From Vanilla planifolia (Eukaryota; Streptophyta; Magnoliopsida; Asparagales; Orchidaceae), in NCBI GenBank assembly GCA_023846275.1, contig CM043875.1:6894626-6958625 (forward strand): DNA of 64,000 nucleotides, in the 5' to 3' direction. Each line of letters starts with the position of its first letter. Positions within the stretch are counted from its first letter, which is position 1. The notes below the pieces were generated by a model. It was not told the origin of the DNA, did not search any database, and saw nothing but the letters and a program-made list of their open reading frames with translations. Below, in pieces: positions 25,501 through 38,600 of the stretch. Both the position numbers and the translations under genes were made by a program.

Positions 25501-26709
25501 ATCACCACTTTTCTTCAAAGTAAGCCGAAAAGACAGTCCTGATGCTTTCAGGTGTATCCACCACCTTGTCCTCCGCATCCCTCCGCTGAGTAATTCGGTT
25601 TGTCCGTGCACGAGCCGTGGCAGCAGCATGGAAAAACCTGGTGTTGCTGTCCCCAAGCTGCACCCAATGCACTTTAGCTCGCTGCCACCACCATTATTCC
25701 TCATGTGCGTAGCCATGGTGGAAAGTCGTGATCATTTGACCAAGCCGCATACTCTCTTTCTCGGTTAGTCCCTCCCGAGATTCCTTTGTCTGTAGTTCAT
25801 CGATGCCTCTTTCCAGCTCCGCGTTTCTATTGACAATGTTCCCCACCTCCTCCTGACTCCACCTCTGCAGCGCCACCAGCGAGGGTTTGAATTTGGTCAT
25901 AATCTCCTCCATGCAGTTCGCCCCCACACGTCTTTGCCATGCACGGTTCACCACCCGAAATGACTACAGGAAATCCAACCATACACTTTCAAAATGCAGC
26001 CTTCCATTGTTCGGCCGTGGATTTTTACACCCTAGATCAACCAGCAGCGGGCAATGATCAGACCCAAGCCGGCTCAGATGTTGCACAGAGCATTCAGAAA
26101 AGATCTGCATCCCAGCAGAGTTCATGAGAACACGATCAAGTAGCTCCAGGATGCGTGCGCCACCCTGCTTCCTGTTGCACCAGGAAAAGCGATTGTCGGT
26201 GAAGCCCATGTCCACCAGCTGCAGCTCTTGCATAAGGTCAGCAAGTTCCTGCTGTCCCCTACCATAGATGAACTTCTTCTCGCCCCGTTTCTCTTCTTGC
26301 GCCATCACAAGGTTGAGATCCTCTGCGACAATGAGTGGGTCGTCCCTGCTGGACGCATGCCTGATAGCATCCCAGACATCCCGATGCTTGTGGTGGTCTT
26401 TAGGGCCATAGACAACGAAACAATTTATCTTGCTAGCACCACGTAGCCTCACCTCGCACGCCACAACATGCGTGGAGGTCGTCATGATCGTGATATCAAC
26501 CCAGCTCTTCCATAGCAGAATAATACCAGCTGAAGGATGAGCAACGAAGTTCCAGTCCTTCCCAAGGAGCCAATCTGCATCCTTAGGAAACATTACGCTT
26601 TTGTCTCCATCAGGGCCACGACTGCAAGATTCCCCACGCGTACAAATCTTTGCAAGTATCTTCTTAACTTCCTGTCCCTAACTCTGATATTCCAAATCGT
26701 GAAATGCAT
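22591..26709 (-). pseudogene. LINE-B ORF2: endonuclease / reverse transcriptase / RNase H, multiply broken
   Basis: Opens at 26709 with MHFTIWNIR, followed by VVALMETKA and then a frame break. Endonuclease: AEDLN replaces AGDFN but keeps the Asp and Asn, and SDHCPLLV is present. Reverse transcriptase: RPISLCNTIYK, the catalytic FADD (24656-24667) and YLGVPI. The zinc-binding RT region is fragmented. RNase H: NCEAA (first catalytic Asp changed to Glu), MEVHGML and IHREGN..DWVA. It ends KPVIKLMQSDFMFDPS-stop, showing the full family C-terminus that LINE-A loses to a TAG. Numerous stops and frameshifts make it a dead gene. Confidence 0.9.
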
Positions 26710-26889
26710 ATTCACCTGGAATTTGTAAGTGGTGCCCTCATGCGGCCCCGTAGTTCTCCCGCCATGTCGAGGACCTCCTCCCCATATGAGGCCTCCTCCA
26801 TCTACTTCCTCGATGTCCCCTGCGCCCCACGAAGCGCAGCCCAGGAGAGATTCTCCTACATCGTTATGGTGTAGTGGCCATCTAAGCTT

Positions 26890-28613
26890 TTAGTTTGGTC
26901 CACCACACAATCCTCCTGCAACAATGGCAATTTTCCCTTGTTTCCTCCTGCTTACGTCATCTGCCCTGTTTCTACATCCTTCATTAGAGCATCTGCCCGT
27001 TGAGTCCTCACCCAATGCCCTTGGGGGCGAAGCTCGCCTCGCCATACCTCTGCCTCGAACCTTGGATAGGCTCCTTGTCCTTTGATGCATGCTAATGGCC
27101 CCCTCATCAGGAACCCCTCGACTGAAAGTCATCCGTGGATTCTGGCTCGCCTTACTTGCTGTACCCCTGTGGTCAGCCATGCCCTGTCTCCTGCGTCGGG
27201 GTTGGACAAGCATCCACGAGCCCAGCTTTTGTCCTTTTTTCTCCATATCATACGTATTCTCCTCCCGCTTCCGAGGAGTTCTGGAACATTCCGCTTCAAT
27301 AATATTCTCGCCACAGTTATGCGTATCCTCCGCTTCCAGCAGTCTACCTCCAATGACATTGTCTTCTGGGGTCGCAGTGATAATTGGACATGCGTGCACA
27401 ACCTCCGGGGACTTTTACGTATTGCACTGCCCCGCGAGGTGACAAATGTGCCCGCACGAGAAGCAAACCCGCGGCAGTCCCTCATACTCGAATATCTGGT
27501 AGATTCTTCCAAATTCCCCGTTAAGCAATATGCCTGGTTTTCAAGGCTTCGAGAGGTCCATCCAGACACACACCCTAGCATAGGAAGATCGTCTTATATC
27601 AGCAGTCCAGCCATCAAGTAAAAAAGGCTCCTCAATTGCCTTGGCAATTCTTAGGATGTTCTCCACATCCCAATATATTAATGGGAGACACGAAAGGCGC
27701 ACCCACACTGGTGCACACATCGTCGTTGAGGCGTTTGGCCTGAATTCATACGTCTAGATGTCAAGTCCCATGACTTGGCCTGCAACTTGACACGGGCTGC
27801 CAAGCCATACTTCATTCCTGTCACGAATGGAGTCAAAATGCAAGCAGAAACAACCGGATGACAAGTCGAGAATCCTGAAGTTCTTGTAGTGGCCCCATCT
27901 CTTCAGCAGCACCCGTGCAATGATAGAGAATGGAAGGGTGTTCCCGTATACTCGCCCAACCAGATCGAATTTATGGAATTCGATACGCCTATAGCATGCT
28001 GCCGATGACATAAAGACATCTCCACCCTCAATATGATCTGGCACGCCTGCAGCACGATCTTTTACATCGATATTGGCCGGACGCACAAAGGAAGTTGCAC
28101 GACTGTTCAAGACGTTGCTGTTTGCTATTAGGGCTTCCCTAAAGCGGATCCTGGTTGAGGGCCTCCCGTCTCCCAGCATCCCCATGCTCGGGGTTGATCA
28201 TTTCCTCTGATCGCTTGCTCCCCGCATGTTCTGCAACCGTGTGCGTTGTGTCCTCCAGCTCCATTAGGTCAACAATCGCAGTATGACCACCATTTTCCTC
28301 TCGCATCCATCCCCCTGGCTCTGACGTTCAGGTAACTCAGCTGGAGCTTCCACAGATTCCACCTCCTTCATCGGGCTGCCCCTTGGGTCAGTAGTTCCAG
28401 TAGTTCGATTAATACCTCCACCGCTGCAGTTGAATTTTGAAGAACAAGGAGATTATGCTCGGCGGTCGTCATTTCCCCCCCAGAAGTGGAAGAGAGGCAT
28501 TCTCTCACTGGCGAGTTGCTTCCAGAGGTCTTCACCTTCCTGTTACTCTTCCTCACCTTGCTTCCCGACATCTTTCTTCCCGTTAAGGTTGCAGGTGTCC
28601 CATAACCATGCAA
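26890..28613 (-). pseudogene. LINE-B ORF1: DUF4283 / zinc-knuckle protein, broken
   Basis: The N-terminus is at 28613, or at a second ATG at 28571 (MSGSKVRKSNRKVK). The DUF4283 region includes FHKFDLVGRVYG and VLLKRWGHYKNF. A CCHC zinc knuckle CFSCGHICHLAGQC at 27424-27465 keeps all four ligands, although the usual Gly before His is Cys. GSWMLVQPRRRRQ follows. Several frame changes and stops interrupt it. It ends 180 bp before the ORF2 start. Confidence 0.88.
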
Positions 28614-28900
28614 GGGGATGATCCGATATGGTACACCGCGAGATGACTTTGCAGTTTAATCCTGTCCCTGCGCCCATGCTCAGAGCGAACACTCAGGATT
28701 TCAAATTCAAAATTCCCGGATCCACATGGCCAGGCAGTTCTACACAACGGTCTTGGCTTCTCACGTGCCTGCTCACACGCGCGTCAACTAGCTGTTACCA
28801 GCTACCCGTCACGTGCACACCTTCTCTTTCGTCTTATCATGAGTTTCCCTGATCCCGTCTCTGGCGTCGACCCAGTACCTCACCCTCCGTTTACGCCTCC

Positions 28901-29180
28901 ACCAGCTTCAGATGCCAACTTCTCCTCACCTGCCTTCCGCCACTCATGTCCTGTCCCTTGCACTTCACCACCAACAATCCATCTCCAGCCCCCCGTCACC
29001 AACCCCCCACTGCCAGCTCCCCGTCATGAACTTCCCGTCACTAGCTTTCTGTCGCGAGCTCCTTCCCGTCTCTAGCTTCCTGTCACCTTCCTTCGTACGC
29101 CTCTACCACCAGCTTCAGATGCCAACTTCTCCTCACTTGCCTTCCACCACTCACGTCATGTCCCCTGTACTTCGTCACAC
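28901..29180 (-). repeat. LINE-B 5'-leader repeat, period about 207 bp
   Basis: A block beginning ACCAGCTTCAGATGCCAACT at 28901 recurs at 29108 with few changes and runs on for about 70 bp in each copy. Between them are shorter AGCT-TCTGTC/CCCGTC repeats. Such leader monomers in other L1 lineages act as promoter units; no promoter activity can be read here. Confidence 0.75.
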
Positions 29181-29317
29181 GCGATGATGTTAGAAGCTGA
29201 AGAACCCACGAAGCAATCTCTTCTTCTATGAGAAATTTCTGCGAAATTTGCTACGCAGATTTATTCCCAAATCCTGGTTCACCTAACCCTTCAAATACCG
29301 GTTTGGGTTCGCGGTCC

Positions 29318-29337
29318 ATGAAAGTAAATATATATAT
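29318..29337. repeat. Target-site duplication of LINE-B, 5'-end copy
   Basis: Exact copy of 22497-22516, defining the 5' end of LINE-B at 29317. Confidence 0.93.
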
Positions 29338-29473
29338 GACAGCTACAAGAAGAACAATTATAATGTGTGTGATATTATCAGAGACTTTAAAGGTAATATA
29401 CTTTATGCTTTTATTTATCCAATTGGTTAGTGTTTGACAATTGAGACATCTTTGTCAAGTACAAGAAGGTTCA

Positions 29474-29504
29474 CATTGGTGTAATCATATTTAATACACC
29501 AATG
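29474..29504. repeat. Inverted repeat, 10-bp arms, 11-base loop
   Basis: CATTGGTGTA at 29474-29483 is perfectly complementary to TACACCAATG at 29495-29504. No T-run follows to suggest a terminator-like or pol III unit. It may be chance or a small hairpin. Confidence 0.5.
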
Positions 29505-32500
29505 CCAAGATTGAGCTTGATTATAATTTATTAATTAGAATGATCCAAGAAAGCAAAATGCCTCATTGGAGAATTGTTGATTCTATACAAGTTAAGATGG
29601 TAGCTACAACTCTCTTGGTAATTTGGAAAGTGACATATAAAGACGTAAACAATCGAACCCTTAAAAAAATAATAGGGTACTTCAACAAAGCACTCACTTG
29701 GGACAGTCTTAGTATCCCACCTTAATGCAGGGTTATTATATACATGAAAAAATTAGATTTTCATATTTTTGCTCATCATACAAACCATACAATCTTATCA
29801 TATAAGAGGAAGACCAAGATGATGCTCAAATCCAACGACAGTAACAAGGTTGCATCTTCAACATACAAAAGGAATTTTACCATCGTACCAAATGATATTT
29901 CAATTCAGGGTGTCTCGTGCAGGACCGCTAATCGCTTCAGTGTATTACATTGGAAGATCATCTTCATATGCTTGGGACTTACTCAACACTATGCATAAAT
30001 GTGGTGCTTTGGATGGTGATAATCAAACATGAGAATTCACTGTTCAAATGATACTACATCATATTGGTATGCTTTGTTCTTCACCAAATATTTCATTTAC
30101 CTATTCCTGTTCCAATCTTCAACTCATCGCTCGAAAATGATCACATTTCGTCTCAGAATGTTGCCAAGGCAATATTCATCAGATCGTTCCCTTGAACACC
30201 GCATAGCTAAGATAGCTTTACGACGATGATATTCACTAAGTACTATTCATTTTTGCGCATTATCGTTGCTATACGACAGGACAATGGTACTTGCATTGGA
30301 CAAACAAGTTTACATGCTTTCAGTTTAGCTTGATCGCTACATTATAACTACATATATTCTGTAACATCATACAAGTACGCTAAGTTTGGTTTGGTGAATT
30401 GGCTTATCAAACCTATATTTCATACTAATAATTAAGAGTCATGGATTACTTTTCATTGTGTTTATAAGTGACATACATGTACCTTACCATTAACTTGTAC
30501 TATTTATTAAAGGCAAATAATAAAGTAGTTTTAAAATTAAAAAAAATTAAAAAATAACCTTAATTAGAGAAATTATCAAAATATATAAAAATATACAAAA
30601 TAAAAGATAGCATATCGTAAACGTTTTATATATGATTTATTACGATTTAAATAAAATAAAAAAATATTATTAACACTTAAAATTATTAAATTCAATATTT
30701 TGCTTAAGTAAATTAAACATATAATAAAAATTAATTTTGGTTAAATATAAAGAAGAAATATCAATATGCATATATGTAATCAAAATATATTCATATTTCT
30801 TAATGTTTGGGTTATAGGTTTTTAGTTTTTATTAAGTTTTTTTTCTTCTGCATTTTTCTTCTAATCGTTAATTGTTCAGGGATTCATTTTTTTAAATCAA
30901 TCTTCTTATATTCTTTTTTTTTTTTTTGCATTATCAATGAAGAGAAATAAATTCTCTTTTTTTAACTTAAGAATAAGCTTTTAAAAGCAAACTTCTAATT
31001 TATTTTTAAGATTAGAATCTTTCAAATTATACAAAAATATAGTTAATATTCTTTAGCATGACTTTCTAATTTTAATGTTTCAAAGTCTATTCTATGATAA
31101 TTATTCTCATAATGATTAAAGGAATATTTTATTTATTCAATTAAAAAAAAATTTAAGCATCATATGAATTATCAATTATTGGCACTTCAATATTTTCATG
31201 TATGTCATAATGAATATTTTTATGATATTTAAAAATTGGTGATGTTAGATATATTAATCTTATCTATCAATCTTTCAATATTAATCAATGTTGATTTCTT
31301 TTTATCCAATGTTTGGTTCATAGAGCCTAAAATAAAGAAGATTCTATGACACTCCAAATTTCAAGCTCAATTGTATTTAAAGGTCAAAAAAGTTCATTAG
31401 TTGCTTGTTTTAAAAAGAAAAGATAGTCTTTAGGTTTTTCATACAAAGACAATATGAATGAATTATAAAAATCAATTCTCTTCAAACTTTATAGAGCAAC
31501 AAATACTCTTTTAAATTCTATTGTTTATTTGAATTTATTATAATTTTGATACTTTGTCATTATATTGACATGTATAATTATTTAATTTGTTTTTTTATTA
31601 TTTCTCAATTTATCTTTTATGATTTAATTTTATATTGTCATGAACATTTGATTTTTTTTCCTTTGTTTAAATATGAATGAAAGGAACCTAAAAACTATTT
31701 CCAATAACACATATTTGATGTTAATTTTATGCATACAATAAATTGAGAGAGGGAACATCGTTCATCTAGACGAAACTTAAACATTATCCCCAACTAATCA
31801 AAGATAATAATGATGAACATTTTGTTCAAATTGCACAAAACTTTATAAGGAAAATGACTTATCACCAAAATAGATGTTGATATTAAATTCAAAGATAAAG
31901 TAAAACAACAATATGATACAATTAACCGAGTTGTAATCCTTAGGATACAATTGTTGATAGAATGTTATGATACGCCTTTGTGAAGTTTTGGACCATATAA
32001 ATAATTGTAATTTTTTTCTTAAATTGTTTTTATTCTTGATATTGTTTACATTTTTTATTTGGTTATGTTTAAAAGATATATTAAATAAAAAATATAATTA
32101 AAATATGAAAATATTTTTTTTCATTCATTATATAACTAAAATAATAATGTAAATAAGCGAACATAATTAAATTCAATGCATAATGTTTAAAATAATTTTT
32201 TAATAAATAGCAAACTAAGAATATAATCAAATGCTAGCATGGTTGTCACATAAGTCTCTTAAAAAATTCAATTAAGTACTAAAACTAATGATATTTTAGG
32301 CGAGTTAAAAAAATTAAAATAGAATTATTCTTCAATTATTAATTTATAAATTTGTAACATATACTAATATTTAAGTAGGGATAATTCTATTAAATGAAAA
32401 AAAATACTTTAACAAGATTATCTCTTTTATAGACTCATTGTACATCAATTACTTTATATATAATATTTTAAAATAGTTTTGTCTAAACTAATATGAACTC

Positions 32501-33099
32501 TATGATGAAGGTACTAGTTTGTTTAAATTTTGCTCAAATTTTGACCCAAAATCTTTTGAAAAATACTTTGAAAATTTGTACCCAAACATGGTTAGTAAAA
32601 GCTAGATGGTTCATTGTTATGGCTCACACTGTTTGGCCTAGGCAGCATTGTGCCTAGCCCATGCTTGTGCTCATTTGATGGTCGTTAAGCTACTTCTATT
32701 TTGTTCGCTACAACAATTGGGAGCGAATAGCAACATTGTAACTAGGGTTTATGTAGTTAGTTTGCATGTAATGAGAGCAATGATGCTGGTAAAGGTTGGT
32801 GAGCCAAAAGGTAGGGTGCAAGTAAGAGACTAGATCAAAGGCTTGGGTATAAGAGAGGCAATGCTACAAAAGAGTAGGTTGCAACAACAATTGAGCATGC
32901 GACCAAGGGATTGAAGACAAGTGTGATGGCAATTGGCAGTAAGTGGCATGAAACCTGGAGTAGTTTTTTTTTCCTTTTTTTTAGCAAACTTTATGACAAT
33001 TAGAATATTGGCATGGTGCAAGTAAAAGTTGAAGGTGGGGAAATTAAGGGAAAAATAATGAGCAATGAAGATGGATTGTCATAATGATTGGAACATACA

Positions 33100-33390
33100 A
33101 AAGAATGCTCTAATGCTAAAAATAGTAGAGAGAGAAAGAGTAATGGAGGAAGGATAATGGTGGTGAATAGCTATAGAGAAGGGTGAAAACCTGCCTTCAC
33201 TTTCCTTTGTCTCCCAAGTTATTATATGGGATTAAGATAGGTTGACTTGTGCCTTTTTCTTACATATGCACACATGCATAAAAGAGCCATCAAGGTTTTA
33301 CATTCACAACTAACTAGAATCATATCTATTTTCATTTTCATAAAAATTTATTTAAAAAATGCAAAGGTTAGACTTGGACCAAAAAATGTA
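33100..33390. repeat. Dispersed repeat, copy 2 (partner at about 22070-22435)
   Basis: Shares ordered blocks with the 22-kb copy, including GGAAGGATAATGGTGG, GGGTGAAAA, CTTTCCTTTGTCT, TGGGATTAAGATAGG and CATGCATAAAA, with diverged sequence between. Same orientation as copy 1. Confidence 0.6.
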
Positions 33391-35551
33391 ATGACAAAAA
33401 TGTCTAAATAGAAAAAAAAAACTAAAACTTAAAGAAATGTACATAAAGAAAAATAAAATATTATAAGGGTTTTATATATGACCTTTTAATCCAAATAAAT
33501 TAAAAATATCATTAAATTAAATAAAAATCATATACGAGCATATTGAATATGCTTAATATCATCATATCGATATAGCTTCATATTAATAAATATTGCTTTT
33601 CTTCATGATTTGCTAATATAAAAATAAAGATGACACCTTAATTATTATTATATTTAAAAAATAATACACCATTAATTATGATTGTTGAAAAGTATTTTAA
33701 TATTAAAGATTTAGAATGTACATAATATATATTTTAAAAATAGCATATATAGAATACTTAGGATTTAAGTGATATGATTGTTAAATGGTTTGATACGTCT
33801 ATCCGACCCAATGTACAAACAATGATATACTATTAATCGTCTTGTATGAAATGATGGATCAGGCTATGCGATGAGGAGGTTTTTATAGTAAACTATAATA
33901 GAATGAAGGAATTATAAGATCTTTGTACTTATGTTTAGAAATGCTTATTATATTAAAAATATGTAGATATTGATAGAATGAAATAAGAACTATAATAGCC
34001 TGCTTAATTAACCTCAATTATCCCTTCAAATAAAGTAACATTTATTGAATATATGCATTTCATATTTAGAAGTTGCAAATATATTGATGAATGGGCATAT
34101 AAAAAAGCATTCAAGAATGACAGTAATTAGATCCTAGTTTTGAGCATACTCTTACAAAGGCCTCAACTTGAAAAATCTATAAGCATGTAATTTACATTTT
34201 TTTAAAAGTTTAAATATTTTTTGAATTTTTTTAAAATTTGAAATAAAAAACACAAACAAAAGCATTTAATATTAAAAGGATAAGCTTTATATAAAAATTG
34301 GGATAAGACTTATCTTGCAAAAGCTTTGACCTTATACATAGTTTTCAAGTGAAGGAAGATGGAGTATGAGGAGACCTCATGAAAAATGGAGAAGGAAAGA
34401 TCTATGTGGGTTTGGCTTGCGATTTTATAAGAATTCAAGGTATTGGAGAGGAAGAGGAAGAACTTGTGGGAAAGAAAAGGATTCCTAATCTTTATCTTGC
34501 GAGAATTGCATAGTAAGGTAAAATCTCACCCAAGTTCTTCTTTATATAACATATATTTATTGCTTAGGTTTGAGAGGAAGTCAATCTATCGAGTTTTTGG
34601 TAGATTTGTGAACGAGTTGCTTGGTGTAGTTTTTCTAGGTGCAATAATCATACAAGATGATCGCATATATAATGTGTATGACCTTTGTAATGGGAGCTAA
34701 TGAAGGGCTTTTAATCTTGTGTTAAATGAGTTATCGGATGATCATCATACTTGTTACAGCCTTATCCCATCGTCTACTTAATTAGATAGAAAATAAGACG
34801 TTATGAATAATTAAAATATTAAGTAATGATATTTAACTTTAGGTGGATACCTATTAGTGTGACAAACTCCCTAATATTAACAAAATAAAATCTTAAAATG
34901 AAAACAAAATACAAACATAATGATTAAAAATTTGATCATAAGTGTATTGAAAATATGTAAAAATTCAAAATGATGTTATATCATATTATCAACATCTAAC
35001 TAACACCAAGTACTATTGACTCTCAAATCTCAAGAGTATGGTCTTCTCTAGTGACATAAAAATCTCTAAACCTCGATATAATGGATGCATAACCTATATA
35101 TTAAAACTAATGAGATTTATAAATCTCAATAGATAAAATAATGAGATAAATGTAAAAGAAATGTCAATATAAATATGCAAGTATGATAATAATTAAAAAT
35201 CATATCGTAAGTCGTAATGATAAACTATATGAATAAATTTAAAATCATAATAAATATCAAGTGTATATTAGAAGTAAATGAGATGAAATATAAATACTAA
35301 TTTTTTTGTTATTTTTAATTACTTATTTTTATGTAATTATCAAGACTAATTCTTTTTTAATCACTATCATCTTTGAATCTAATAATCATATTAATAAATG
35401 ATTTTTAGTTAACACTCATCCAATTTACATACATAATACTAGGCAAATAATTGATCTAAAAATCAATACCTTACGATCTAGCATGCTGGGCTTATTGTTA
35501 TTAGGCAGATATGATATCAATACCTTATGATCAAACATGTTGTTTATGATG

Positions 35552-35665
<114 letters not shown>

Positions 35666-38600
35666 TAATATATACATTAAGTAGATATCTGATTCAAAAA
35701 TTAATATATTGTGATTTAACATATTAGGCATAATGTCAAGACTAATGTGTTCAAGTATCTATTTTTAACTCTTTTTTTAGCTATATATTTTTATATATTA
35801 AATAAATATGTTAATCCAAATATTATTTTTAAAACCAAAATGCATTCTATTTTATTTTAATTTTTATTTATCATCTTATTCTTTATGATGTCATGCAATA
35901 AGAAAGATCGTATAATTAGTAAAATAATATGATAAGTAATGCAAAATGTCATCAAGTTTATGCTAAACTATGAAATAAAACATAAGCAACTTTCATCATA
36001 ACAGAATATAATCTAAAAAAATTATATAAAAATATGAAAGATAATATTATACTGTATCACAAGTTACAAATTTATCTACCTAGTTTTTAAATAATTTATC
36101 ATTATTTAATCTCCTCTTCTTAAAATTTTCTTAGAAAAAAATACACGTTAAATGATTAATACATAACTTTTATATAACATGCTTATCAAGTAATTTGGAT
36201 TCTATAAATTTCTTCCCAAGTATTTAAATTTTTGCTTTAGATTGTGCTTTATGATTTCTCCATCATACTGTATGATCCAAAAAGTAAATAAATACCCTGA
36301 GTTATACATACATATACAATCAACTCATTTTACCATTCAATCCTCAAAACCATAATTCTATGTTATTCATATCATTTCTGAACATACCTTATGAAACGTG
36401 AGTTCATACCATATGATCATACTATACTTTAACATAATTCATATTATTCACTAATCATGTAGTATGATCTCTCATATCATATTATATTATTCTTATTCTC
36501 TTTTTATCCTACTATCTTGTAAACTAATTGTACTACTTCAATACTTTAATAATATAGTATAGCATTATTTCATTCTTCGTATATTATGATCTCATTGATC
36601 ATACCTTTCATTCCCACTATTAATTTTTTACCAATCCATTATACTTTATGATGCTATGCAATATACAAGTTCAATATTAGGCTCTTCTCTTTTAAGACTT
36701 AGTCATTTTATTTAAAGCTCTAATTGATCATCTAATACGATCAACTAAGTTGTATTCTATGATCTTCCAAATAAGAACATTTGTATAATCATTCTAATGA
36801 ACTCATCCAATGCCTCAATTTAATCTATATCTAGATTGTATAACACATTTCCATGCATCATACTTATATGATCTTTCCTTAGCTTCCTAATTGATTATTT
36901 ATTCATATTTTTTCCTTATTAATCATACAGTATGATTAATCATTTTGTATTGAATGATTCATATTTTCTCTCTTATTAGTTTGTTGACTTTGTCCACCGA
37001 TCGTATTGATATGATATGAATATCATATTATATGATTAAACCAATAAGCATTTTATTCTTATTACCTAATATGATTTCCTTCATACAATCTTTATTGTAA
37101 ACTAAACTTCTAACCATTATACCTTATGTTCATATCCATCAAACCTATCTGACTGCTCATACTTAGCCAAATTTTCTTTTATTTAACCCAAACTAATCGT
37201 CCTGTACGATCAACTGAAATTATAATAATATAATCTTGACCCCTCCCTTAACAAACTCTCTCCTTTTAAGCCATTAAAGGATCATTCAGTATGATTTTCA
37301 TAATCGTATCTATACGACCATATATTCTGCCTCAACTACATCATAGAAGGTTGATACCTATATCTCCTTTTGTATGATGAAACCAACAATTCAATCCATC
37401 ATATAGATACAATATGTATATCATCCTTATGCAATGAACTTGACAGCTTAAGTCTTATAATTCTTTGTATTAATATGAACAAATAAATCATTTTTCATTA
37501 ATAATACTAAGTTCCTTTGGTTTTTCATCTCTCTCCTCTCCTCTACTTGTTAGAACCCACAATACAATAAGTTAAAATAAATAATTTATGAACTTATTTT
37601 GTTAATAACAATGGCTCTTAAAGCTAAAGCACTCTCTCGATCGAAACCTTCTACCAAGGAACAACAATAAAGAATTTTGAGCTCACAACTATTTGACATG
37701 GTGGTATATAGTGTCTCATTCCTTGTTAAGCTTGACTTCTTCCTCCTAGTTCTTGAAGGAACGATAATGCTTCCTTGGCACCTCCTTCAACTTCTCGAAA
37801 GCATTAACTCACTCATGCTTTTGGCTACCTTTGCATGTAGATAACTCAAACCCAAACTCATCCTTGTTAAGAGAGAAGATGCATAAGTTAGCTTATATAA
37901 TTTCTAATGGTGGTTTAACTATCATAATTATCAATAATTAATATTTATTAATCTTATTACTTAGAGTTACTTTTACTCACTAAAAAAATGAAAACCTAAA
38001 TGGGCAAAATACACTTATATTTATACCTGGCACTTTTTTTACAAAACTCTCCAACATTTTAAAAATTGTAATATATGCTCCACCAAAATGAATTCTTCTG
38101 AGTCAAAATTTTTAAAATCATACATCTATCATAAAGTAATTAACATTTTCATATTTATAAATTTATCATTATAAAACTAACTTTAACATAAGCCAAATTT
38201 TACAAAGCTGCAAATCTTTCATAAAATTAATTTTGAAGTTATAATAATATCTTAATCTTTAAAAATTCATGATTAGTTCTTTAGGTCTCTAAAAATTATG
38301 AACTTAATGTCATTGAACTAATCTCATAGAGCTCTTCCTATTGATATGCTCAAATAATATTTTTGATCAAGTATGAGATTATAATATACTCTTAAGTTTC
38401 ATCATTATTTTAATATTTTTTTATATATACATAGCATATTTTAAGAAATTGACTTATCTAGGTTAGAAATTGAAGGTTATTATAATACTAGTATAATAGT
38501 ATAATTAGACAATATGATTGGGTAAGGGAATGCTTCTAGGTGATCATCCATTTGATCCCTCTCCCTATTAGTAATTGTTAAGATGATCATGTAAGTATGA

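Larger units (their letters stand above)
22517..29317 (-). mobile_element. LINE-B: full-length L1-type retrotransposon with RNase H, decayed
   Basis: A 6.8-kb GC-rich minus-strand element of the same family and layout as LINE-A: leader with about 207-bp repeats (29317-28614), ORF1 (28613-26890), ORF2 (26709-22591) and a 3' UTR containing ATCAAAAGTGGC on the plus strand. Perfect 20-bp TSDs flank it. The ORFs carry many more stops and frameshifts than LINE-A. It starts about 1.26 kb downstream of the HINT4-like stop codon, in antisense orientation to that gene. Confidence 0.94.
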
